A stretch of 64,000 nt of DNA from Actinomyces weissii (GTDB lineage Bacteria > Actinomycetota > Actinomycetes > Actinomycetales > Actinomycetaceae). The stretch lies in contig NZ_CP066802.1 of the NCBI RefSeq assembly GCF_016598775.1, forward strand, positions 434,001-498,000, written 5' to 3'. The notes below the pieces were generated by a model. That model worked only from the letters and a program-made list of their open reading frames with translations, did no database searches and was not told where the DNA came from. Shown one piece after another: positions 8,489 to 15,842 of the stretch (position 1 is the first letter of the stretch; each line of letters begins with the position of its first letter). Position numbers and translations under genes: made by a program.

Positions 8489-10545
8489 GACTGCGCCTCC
8501 TGGGCGGTGTGGATGAAGTCGTGACGGCGCAGCGTGCGCAGGTTGAAGGCCTCCTGCTCCAGCAGGGGGTGCCCGACCACGAAACGCCCAAAGCCCTGCG
8601 CCGTCAGGCTGCCCACGCCGGTGAGGGCCAGCCGTGTCAACGCCGTCGTGGCCTCCGGGGGTACCTCCACACGCAGCACCGAACCTGCTTGGACCGCCAT
8701 GCGTGTGGCCCGGGGCTGCGAGCTGGCCGGGGACCAGGTGTCCACCCGCCGGTGCCGGATACCTGCCCGGTACCGGTCCGCCTCGCCCTCCGCCAGGCGC
8801 AGGGCTGCGCCCGCACGCCTAAACGCCCCCAGCAGGTCCGTCAGGGAGCCGCCCGGACCCAGCGCGGCCGAGCGCGCCAGCACGTCCGCGGTGAACCACA
8901 GCGTGGTCGTGCCCGCCTGGACCTGCGGCGCCGTCACCTCCACCAGCGGCGTGAAGCAGCAGCGGGTCTGGCCATAGGCCCCGCTCAGACGGCGCAGCCC
9001 CAGCCGCGCCTCCACGCTCCTACCAGCGCCCGCCATCCTGGTGAGCAGCTGGCGGACCCCCGGCCGCTCCGCCAGGTCCTTGGACAAGGTGACTGTGGCC
9101 TCCAGGCGCATGCCCGCAGGCAGGGCCCGCACCAGGAACAGGGAGCCGTCCTTGGTGGCGCCCGTCTGCGCGCTGTGGGCCGTGCCCTGGCGGCCGGTCA
9201 GTGCCGGAACGCCCCAGGCCCCGCTGACCGGCTGCGCCTGCTGCGTCTGGTCCCCCGGCTGAGCCTGCCCCGGCTGCGCCTCCTGCTGGCCCGGCATCGC
9301 CACGCCCGGGAACACGAAGCCGCTGCGCATGGGGGACTGCACCTCCGGGGGCGGGGCGGCGAGCAGCCGGTTGCTCACCTCCAGCCACCACTGCCCCGGC
9401 TGGTCCGCCTTGGGGCGGGTGAGCACCAGCGGCGTGGGCAGCCCCCGGCAGCCCTGCACCACCGGCAGGGCGTCAGAGACCAGCAGCCTGCCGCTCACGA
9501 CGGCGTCGCGCACCACCGGGTCATCCGGCAGCGCCCGCCGCAGCAGCTGGTGGACCCAGGGCAGCACCACGGTCCCCCGCAGGAAGTCCAGGGAACGCAC
9601 CTCGTTGGAGAAAGGCACCTCGTAGGAGACCAGCGGGGTGAGCAGGTCGATGCGCAGGGTGGTCGTGCACCACTGCGAGGCTGACCCGGCACCGTCCCCC
9701 GCCGGGACCCTCGCCGGGGCCACCCCACCCTGGCCGGGGCGCGGAACCTCCGGGCTGTCCCACGGCGCCGCAGGCGTGGGGACGCTGGGCTCCAGCTGGA
9801 TGTCGCCCGCCGTCGCCGTCGGCTCCAGGCTGTCCAGGGCCTGGGCGCACCACCGCCGCACCTCCTGCTTGTGGGTGGCCGCGTCCGCCAGGTTCGGCTG
9901 CTCCGGCCCTGACCCCTGCGACGGCGGGGCCGCCTGCCCGATCAGTACGTCGCACACGCCGTCGCCGTCGGAACGGTTGGAGCCGATGCCCCGGACCAGC
10001 AGGCCCGCCAGGGAGAGCAGCAGGCGGGCGGCGTCACGCTGGGCCTCGGTCCACCTGAGCGCGTGGCCCTGGGCGTCCACGTCCACCAGGGTCACCGTGC
10101 CCTGGAGCTGGCAGCCTCCCGCCCGCTCGAAGACCCGCAGGAAGTTCTCGCGGGCGGTTCCCGTCTGCTCGTCGATGGACAGGGAGATGACCTCATGCAC
10201 CGGCACCCGCTGGCCCACCGGGACGCAGGCGTCCGAGAAGATCACGTGGCTGTGCCGGGGGCGGGCGGCGGCCTCCCGGGTGTCGTCCGGCGCCGGGCCG
10301 AAAAGCTGGTCGGCAAAGCTGTTCCAGGGGCCGGAGGGGCCGTCGTCCAGGGCGGCGGCCGCCTGCCGGGCCTGGGCCCGCACCACGCCGGTCAGCACCG
10401 TGCCGCGGACCACCGGCTGGCCAGCGGTATCCGTCTCGATGACGGAGTCGACGCCGCCCACTACGCCGGTGCCGGTGGACACGCCCCAGTCGGAGTGGAA
10501 GACGAGGGTGAGGGGGAAGGAGAGGGAGGTGGTCTCGTTGCTCAT
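8485..10545 (-). CDS. Cas7-Csx10(Cas5) fusion protein of the type III-D effector
   Basis: This 686-residue protein appears to fuse two RAMP modules. Residues 1-260 look like Csm3/Cas7: GGVDSVIETD followed by PVVRGTVLTG (44-53). Asp33 aligns with the Csm3 catalytic Asp found in the IDSPVIKD context, so target RNA cleavage is probably retained. From about residue 295 the sequence resembles Csx10, the Cas5-like subunit of type III-D: TLRIDLLTPL, then DGSLFLVRALPAG, then a C-terminal GVGSLTAQGFGRFVVG. This matches the Cas7-Cas5-Cas11 fusion of the III-Dv complex, although I cannot confirm a separate Cas11 part. The ATG at 10545 overlaps the cas10 stop (ATGA). Any further upstream start would lie inside cas10. 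Confidence 0.78.
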   Translation of the reverse strand: MSNETTSLSFPLTLVFHSDWGVSTGTGVVGGVDSVIETDTAGQPVVRGTVLTGVVRAQARQAAAALDDGPSGPWNSFADQLFGPAPDDTREAAARPRHSHVIFSDACVPVGQRVPVHEVISLSIDEQTGTARENFLRVFERAGGCQLQGTVTLVDVDAQGHALRWTEAQRDAARLLLSLAGLLVRGIGSNRSDGDGVCDVLIGQAAPPSQGSGPEQPNLADAATHKQEVRRWCAQALDSLEPTATAGDIQLEPSVPTPAAPWDSPEVPRPGQGGVAPARVPAGDGAGSASQWCTTTLRIDLLTPLVSYEVPFSNEVRSLDFLRGTVVLPWVHQLLRRALPDDPVVRDAVVSGRLLVSDALPVVQGCRGLPTPLVLTRPKADQPGQWWLEVSNRLLAAPPPEVQSPMRSGFVFPGVAMPGQQEAQPGQAQPGDQTQQAQPVSGAWGVPALTGRQGTAHSAQTGATKDGSLFLVRALPAGMRLEATVTLSKDLAERPGVRQLLTRMAGAGRSVEARLGLRRLSGAYGQTRCCFTPLVEVTAPQVQAGTTTLWFTADVLARSAALGPGGSLTDLLGAFRRAGAALRLAEGEADRYRAGIRHRRVDTWSPASSQPRATRMAVQAGSVLRVEVPPEATTALTRLALTGVGSLTAQGFGRFVVGHPLLEQEAFNLRTLRRHDFIHTAQEAQS

Positions 10546-12584
10546 GACTGGGCCTCTGTGCTGGTCCGGGTGTTCCTTGACGCGGACTGAACTGGTGGGG
10601 CCAGCTTCGTGGCCTCGCTGAGGAAGGAGTCCGGCAGCAGCTCGCCGAGCTCCAGCAGGTCGTAGAGCGTGTGCGGACCGCCGAGCTCGGTGTCCAGGTT
10701 GGCGCGGACCTCCTTCTTGGCGTCCTCCCACTGGGCGTCCACCTGCCTGAGGGTCTCGGCCTGCTCGCTCTGGCTGCCGCTCTGCTCCGCGTCCGACAGC
10801 AGCTTGCGGATACGGGCGGCCCGGGTGTGCGGGAAGGGCAGGATCTGGTCCGCTTGGTCCTGCGCGTCCCGGAAGCCTTTGAATCGGGCGGTGCGACGGC
10901 AGACGGAGTCCCAGGTCGCGTACTGCGGGCCGTCCTCCGGGGTGCTGGCGCCGGTGGGGCTGTGCTCAGCGGGGCTGCCTGTGGCGGGGCTGGGCTCAGC
11001 GGGGCTGCCTGTGGCTGGCTCCGGCTGCAGGCGGAAGGGCCGGGTGGTGAAGCCCTTGTAGCTGGCCAGCAGCTCGGCAGGTTCCAGCACGGTGGTGTCA
11101 AACAGCACGTGGTAGTCCAGGGTGGAGCATGTGGGCTGCTGGGCCTTGCCCACGCCCTTGGCCCGCTTGACCAGCCGCTCGGCCAGGTCATAGGCCACGT
11201 GGAAGGGGAAGTTGCGGCGCACAATGGCCACCCCGGCCGCCGCCGTCATCGGGCCAGGGCCGGTCACCGACTCCTGGCCGACGGCGTGCAGGTGCCGCAG
11301 GAGGACGTCCGCGCCGGTGTTCTGCTCGAAGTGCTTCAGGAAGCTGGCAGCGAAAGGCAGGGCGTAGTCGCCGCTGGTGATGACGGTGACGTCGTCTCCG
11401 CCCAGGATCACCGGTACCACCGGCGCGACCTGGAAGCCTGCGGCCGGGTCCGCAGGATTGGCGGAGGCCCAGCGGGCTACATCGGCCCAGGCCTGCGCGA
11501 AGGCGGCGGTGACCGCCTGGTCGAGACGCTGGCTGACGGCCAGTACAAAGCACCTGGTAGCGTCCGAGTCCTTCCGCTCGCAGCCAGTGGCGGTCTTGAA
11601 GTCCTCGGGGGCGACGCGCTGCATGGCCAGGTCCAGGTTCAGCATGATCGCGCCCACGCCGTTGCCGTCAATATGGATGACCGCGACCTTGGACAGCGGT
11701 GCATCCTGAGCCCCCTGGAGCTCGTCCGGGACCGGGGGCGCGGAGGGGTAGCGCTCGTCCTCAAAGCGCTTCTCCAAGTCCCGCAGGTCCTGGCTGCTGC
11801 CCTGAGCGTCCTGCTCAGGGACGGTGCTGCTGGGGTTAAAGGCCTGGGTGAGCTCCTGCTTCAGGGCGTTGGCGAGCTCGGTGGGGTTGAGCGCCAGCTT
11901 GCTGCCCTTCTTCAGCTCTGCCAGCAGCTCGGACTGGCCGCTGGCCAGACCCGCTAGGCGGGTGCGGGACTGGTAGGCCTGGTAGCGCTTGACCCGGGAA
12001 GGCAGGGAATGGGGAGTGGCTTTGTCGTCATTAGCCTCATCCCGAATGTCCAGGGGCGGGGCGGCAGGTAGGTTGGAGTCCTTGGCCTGGGCCAGGAAAG
12101 GCATCTGGCTGAAACGGGCCTCTGCGGGCGGACGGTTGAGCGCGTACCTGCTCGCCTCGGCATGGACCTCCTCCAGCAGCTGCCGGTCCACCGTCTTCTT
12201 GTCACCCATGCTGATGTAGACGCCGGAGAGGTCCAGACCGGGAGCCTGCGCCAGAACGGTGCGGGTGACATGACCGATCACCTGCTGGGCCTGTTCCTCG
12301 GTCTCCACCATGAAGATGACCTTGCCGGAGGAGCGAGAGACCCACTGTCGGGTAAGCAGTGAGGCTGGGGTGCTGCTGTCCGCCTTGTCGGCTGCCGAGC
12401 CGGTGGGGCAGAGCTCGGGGCGCTCCTCGGGCCATCCCTTGTCCGCCCCGCAGGAACGTACGGCGGTGGTGACCCAATCCTTCAGCCGTGAGAGCTGGGC
12501 GGAGGCACCGATGTTCTCTCGTAGGCGGGGCGAGGAGAAGATGTAACGCTGGTTCCCGTTGGTCTCAAGCATCACGAGCTGCAT
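10542..12584 (-). CDS. cas10: Cas10 family protein with GGDD cyclase site, no HD domain
   Basis: This 680-residue first gene of the operon is the large subunit. Two palm regions are visible: VIHIDGNGVGAI (from residue 302) and ILGGDDVTVITSG with an intact GGDD at about 395-398. GGDD is the site that makes cyclic oligoadenylates when target RNA is bound. The protein begins directly with palm-like sequence (MQLVMLETNGNQRYIF), so the N-terminal HD nuclease of many Cas10 proteins is absent. Signalling rather than ssDNA cutting is therefore the expected output, which fits the divergent CARF-like/HEPN gene. A GAGAGGA ribosome site precedes the ATG. The region between residues 520 and 560 contains a short imperfect AEPSPATGSP-type repeat, an odd low-complexity insertion. 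Confidence 0.9.
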   Translation of the reverse strand: MQLVMLETNGNQRYIFSSPRLRENIGASAQLSRLKDWVTTAVRSCGADKGWPEERPELCPTGSAADKADSSTPASLLTRQWVSRSSGKVIFMVETEEQAQQVIGHVTRTVLAQAPGLDLSGVYISMGDKKTVDRQLLEEVHAEASRYALNRPPAEARFSQMPFLAQAKDSNLPAAPPLDIRDEANDDKATPHSLPSRVKRYQAYQSRTRLAGLASGQSELLAELKKGSKLALNPTELANALKQELTQAFNPSSTVPEQDAQGSSQDLRDLEKRFEDERYPSAPPVPDELQGAQDAPLSKVAVIHIDGNGVGAIMLNLDLAMQRVAPEDFKTATGCERKDSDATRCFVLAVSQRLDQAVTAAFAQAWADVARWASANPADPAAGFQVAPVVPVILGGDDVTVITSGDYALPFAASFLKHFEQNTGADVLLRHLHAVGQESVTGPGPMTAAAGVAIVRRNFPFHVAYDLAERLVKRAKGVGKAQQPTCSTLDYHVLFDTTVLEPAELLASYKGFTTRPFRLQPEPATGSPAEPSPATGSPAEHSPTGASTPEDGPQYATWDSVCRRTARFKGFRDAQDQADQILPFPHTRAARIRKLLSDAEQSGSQSEQAETLRQVDAQWEDAKKEVRANLDTELGGPHTLYDLLELGELLPDSFLSEATKLAPPVQSASRNTRTSTEAQS

Positions 12585-12778
12585 CGGGCGTCCTCTCAGG
12601 TGGGCTGGTGGTGGCAGTCTGCCACTTGCTTGCCCGGCGCGCGCGATAACTGTGAAGCAGGTTCTACACTGGCCCGCAAAACCCTTTCAGGGGGCTTGCA
12701 AGGACTAAGGGCTATCGCTGCGCGGTGGGCGCCCATCCATAGGCTTTAGCTCATGATGAAGTGGGAGGCAAGGAAGCC
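12585..12778. promoter_or_regulatory. Divergent promoter region between cas10 and the CARF/HEPN gene, with palindrome
   Basis: This 194-bp gap must hold promoters for both the effector operon (left) and the ancillary genes (right). It contains a perfect inverted repeat GTGGCAG-T-CTGCCAC at 12611-12625, only 27 bp from the cas10 start, placed where an operator could control the effector operon. TACACT at about 12665 is -10-like for the rightward gene, without a clear -35. No regulator gene is visible beside it. Confidence 0.45.
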
Positions 12779-15229
12779 GTGACTGTTGTTATAAGTGCCG
12801 TGGGGGCCGGGGACCTGGGGATCGACATCGTCGAGATGGATCCCAGGGAGAGGCAAGAGGCGGATGTGGAGCCTCGGAAGCGGCTGAAGGACAGTGTTGC
12901 TGCCCCGGATACCGAGGCGGTCGCCAAAATGCTCTTGGAGGGGGCGGGAGACGGTCGGTTCCCCGTGCCGCCGGTGACGCTGCTGCTGAACTCTATAGAA
13001 GCCTCTGGTCTGGCAGGAGGGGGTGCGGTAAGGGTGCTGCTGCTCGACAGCAAGAGTGGGAACGCAAGGACTCCCACCGATTCTGTGGCTAAACGCCTTG
13101 AGGAAGCCTATGGGTTGTCAGACGTGCAGAAACAGCTTGAATCTAGGTACGGCTTCAAGGTGGAAGTTGAGACGATTGAAGCCGATCTGCGTGAGAAGGT
13201 TGGCGTAGAGGCGCTGGAGAAAAGAGTACGAGAACTGGGTGAGGCCGAGTATGTGGTAAACGGCATCTCCGGGGCCTCCATGATCGTGTTCGCAGCAATG
13301 GGGTTGCTAGATGAGCTTGCCTGCAGCTGGCGCCTGGCGGTGGCTCCAGGGGAGGGCAAGGAGGCGGCGCATCTGCTTGAGGTGACCTCCCACAAGGAAG
13401 CCGCTTTCTACTGGCTGCGCTCTATGGGGTACCTGGAGCAGGCGCAACGCCTGGCCGAGAGGCTGGGTGCTGGTGCCCGGCCTGTCGACGGGACGCACCG
13501 GGAGATTGTCGCTCTGTCTCGTCGACTCAGAGAGGATCCCGAGCACTTGAACGCCCAGGACCTGGGCCGCCTGCTCGCCCTGGACATGGCGCGAGCCGAC
13601 GGCACGGCGGGCCTGCTGGTGCGTCCCTGGGTGGAGAAGGCCTACCGCCAGATGCTTGCGCAAGAGGGTGCGGGTGAGAGTCGAAATGAGAGTGCTGATG
13701 GGAGCGAAAGAGAGGATGCGGAGAGGGGTGAAAGAGTTAGTCTCTTCAGGAGGGGGGCTCCTTTAGGGGCAGCGATAAGGGCGGCTTCCGAGCAGGTGCG
13801 GTCGCAAGGTCCGGATTGTCCCGAAAGTGCCAGGTGGCTGGCAGGCCAAAGCAGACTTAATGAGATCGGCAAGAAGGCCGTACATGATCTGGGGGAGCCG
13901 CGGCTGAGTGAGGTCAGGTACGTGCTACAGGACCTCGGCCTGGGGCGGGAGCTCCCAGACTGGGTGTCTCGACCGGGGGAGCGGCCGGTTCTCTACATTG
14001 TGCCCTGCGGTACCATGCAGCGGGGTGAACCGGTTCCGCAACGAGTGCTCCTTTCTCCAGTTCCACCCGCTCTAAAGGCGGCGGTTCCAGGAGGACTGCT
14101 CAGTGACGGCCTGCCGCTGGAGGTGGAGTTCTTGCTCCTCCACTCGGAGGACCCAAAGTCTAAGAAGGTCGCGTTAGAGAACGCGGCTGGCGGCATGCTC
14201 GCCGCACTCCACGGAGAGTGGGCGCGTATGTCTCCAATATCGGTTGATTCTATAACTTACGGGGGTGCGGCCACGTCGGAGTACCTGGCCACCCCGGATA
14301 TCATGGAAGCGGTGTCGGCGCAGGTCTCACTGGTTCTCCGGGCAAAGCGTCCGGCGGCGGTCGTGCTGGTGGGTACTGGCCAGAAGCCTGCTGTATACGG
14401 CGCTCTGCAGGCGGCGCAGAAGTGGTGCGCGGACCACGGTGCACCCCTGTTCCTGCAGACCTTCGTAGACGGCGACCGGGCGGCCCCCCAGTTCCACCGG
14501 GTCGCCCTCCACCGGGACACCCGGAAAGCCTTGCTGGAGGTCGCCAAGGAGAGCCTGGCCCGCCTGGACCTGCTCAGTGCGGTGCGCGTGCTAGAGGCAG
14601 GGGACGGGCAGATGCATGATCTGGCGGAACGCTGTAGCAAACTCCGGCAGAAGCTGTTGCATGCCGCCAACAACGACGACGCTCCAGATGAAGGTGCCGC
14701 AGTCCTCATGGACCTGCTGGAAGTGGTGGCGCATCTGTGGGAGTCCGCCACCGACGAGCTGGTCAAGATGCGCCTCATGGTCGTCGTCGCAGAAGCTCTG
14801 GACTTTAAGAGCAATAATCGCACCCTCCTGGTGCGTCAGATTGAGTATACTGAAAGAGTAGGGTGGCGGCAGCGTCGGTTTGGCTCCACGGGTGGTGGTG
14901 CGTGTGCGGGCAATATAGAGGCTAGTCACCGTGACCTCCTAGCCCTCTTGTACCAAGTGCGCAACAACCTGGTAGTCACCCATGGGGGTGAGGCGTCGCG
15001 GAAAGCCTTTGAGGCGGCCGCGTGCTGCCCGTTTAAGAACGGGCCGACTGATGGTCGCCCTAACCCCTTCTTCTATGACTATGAGGAATGGTCCTACCCT
15101 ACGGTGCTTAGGCTGACCAAGAAGAAACTGCTTGAGGGTGCCGCAGAACAATCCATCAACCTGACGGCCTCCACCTGGAAGCAGGACTTTGACAAGCTCT
15201 GCCAGGACATTGAGACCAAGCTCCAGTAA
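12779..15229 (+). CDS. CARF-like / HEPN ribonuclease (Csm6/Csx1-like ancillary effector)
   Basis: This 816-residue protein probably starts at GTG 12779 (MTVVISAVGAG), which follows a GGGAGG..AGGA ribosome site; a GTG 18 bp upstream is the alternative. The C-terminal HEPN motif R-x6-H is clear: RNNLVVTH at residues 728-735 has the polar residue after Arg typical of active HEPN RNases. Two Rossmann-like regions precede it: one N-terminal (TVVISAVG, then NGISGASMIVFAAM) and one central (VLYIVPCGTM, then VVLVGTGQKPAVYGAL). I read these as two CARF-like sensor domains. It is about twice the size of Csm6. The inferred role is cyclic-oligoadenylate-activated RNA degradation downstream of Cas10. The HEPN motif is seen; the ligand is inferred. 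Confidence 0.78.
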   Translation: MTVVISAVGAGDLGIDIVEMDPRERQEADVEPRKRLKDSVAAPDTEAVAKMLLEGAGDGRFPVPPVTLLLNSIEASGLAGGGAVRVLLLDSKSGNARTPTDSVAKRLEEAYGLSDVQKQLESRYGFKVEVETIEADLREKVGVEALEKRVRELGEAEYVVNGISGASMIVFAAMGLLDELACSWRLAVAPGEGKEAAHLLEVTSHKEAAFYWLRSMGYLEQAQRLAERLGAGARPVDGTHREIVALSRRLREDPEHLNAQDLGRLLALDMARADGTAGLLVRPWVEKAYRQMLAQEGAGESRNESADGSEREDAERGERVSLFRRGAPLGAAIRAASEQVRSQGPDCPESARWLAGQSRLNEIGKKAVHDLGEPRLSEVRYVLQDLGLGRELPDWVSRPGERPVLYIVPCGTMQRGEPVPQRVLLSPVPPALKAAVPGGLLSDGLPLEVEFLLLHSEDPKSKKVALENAAGGMLAALHGEWARMSPISVDSITYGGAATSEYLATPDIMEAVSAQVSLVLRAKRPAAVVLVGTGQKPAVYGALQAAQKWCADHGAPLFLQTFVDGDRAAPQFHRVALHRDTRKALLEVAKESLARLDLLSAVRVLEAGDGQMHDLAERCSKLRQKLLHAANNDDAPDEGAAVLMDLLEVVAHLWESATDELVKMRLMVVVAEALDFKSNNRTLLVRQIEYTERVGWRQRRFGSTGGGACAGNIEASHRDLLALLYQVRNNLVVTHGGEASRKAFEAAACCPFKNGPTDGRPNPFFYDYEEWSYPTVLRLTKKKLLEGAAEQSINLTASTWKQDFDKLCQDIETKLQ

Positions 15230-15250
15230 CAGGTGTTAGCGAGCCAGAAA

Positions 15251-15838
15251 ATGTCATTCACGCTGAATAACCTCACGCCCCACCAGGTGGTGCTGGCCCT
15301 GGCGGACGGCACCGAGCTGCGCCTGCCACCCTCCGGCACCGTCCCCCGCCTGCTGCTCAGCCAAGGCAGTCGGCAGACCCTGCAGGTCAGTCGTCCACCC
15401 GTCCCAGGAGAGCCCGGGGAAGGAGCCCCGGGTGCCTCGGGCACCTCGGACGCCTCGGGCACCCCAGACACCCCGGACGCCCCGGATACCTCGGGCACCC
15501 CAGACACCTCGGGCACCTCAGACACCTCGGGCACCTCAGACACCTCGGGCACCTCAGACACCTCGGGCACCTCAGACACCCCGGACGCCCTGACCGTCGT
15601 GGCCACGGTGGAGCTCGCCGTCGGTGCTACCGTCACCGGCCTGGAGCCCCCGCTGCCCGCACCCTGCCCCGGCACGCTGTACGTCACCAGCCGCGTCGTC
15701 GCCGAGCACCACCCGGAGCGCACCGACCTGGTCTGGCCAGACGACCTGCAGCGCGACGCCGCCGGGCAGGTCACCTCCGCCCGCCGCCTGGCCAGCCTCC
15801 ACGCAGTGCAGCCCCAGGCCGCCCACCAGGAAGGATGA
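15251..15838 (+). CDS. Small beta-rich protein with Thr/Ser-Gly-Thr-Asp repeat linker, unknown function
   Basis: This 195-residue protein starts at ATG 15251, 21 bp after the CARF/HEPN gene. The N-terminal part ([18 protein letters not shown], then LRLPPSG) and the C-terminal part ([12 protein letters not shown]...RTDLVWPDD) together resemble a widespread small family starting NLTPHPV and containing PG-x-LYIVS, for which I know no function. A low-complexity linker built on TSGTSD units splits the two halves (about residues 60-112). The stop is 4 bp before the GTG of the next gene, whose ribosome site lies inside this gene, so the two are almost certainly co-expressed. A CRISPR-ancillary role is suggested only by location. 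Confidence 0.6.
   Translation: MSFTLNNLTPHQVVLALADGTELRLPPSGTVPRLLLSQGSRQTLQVSRPPVPGEPGEGAPGASGTSDASGTPDTPDAPDTSGTPDTSGTSDTSGTSDTSGTSDTSGTSDTPDALTVVATVELAVGATVTGLEPPLPAPCPGTLYVTSRVVAEHHPERTDLVWPDDLQRDAAGQVTSARRLASLHAVQPQAAHQEG
15430..15585 (+). repeat. 18-bp tandem repeat inside the small beta-rich gene
   Basis: Units of the form CACCTCGGGCACCTCAGA are repeated in tandem, with the most perfect copies between about 15503 and 15577 and degenerate ones before. Each encodes a Thr-Ser-Gly-Thr-Ser-Asp block. All units are in frame, so copy number could vary without breaking the gene. Confidence 0.8.
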
Positions 15839-15842
15839 CCCC

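Noticed and set aside
3650-12584. Assignment to type III-A or III-B
   Set aside because: No separate Csm2/Cmr5 small subunit, no single-domain Csm4/Cmr3, and the fusion pattern plus Csx19-like gene fit type III-D better.
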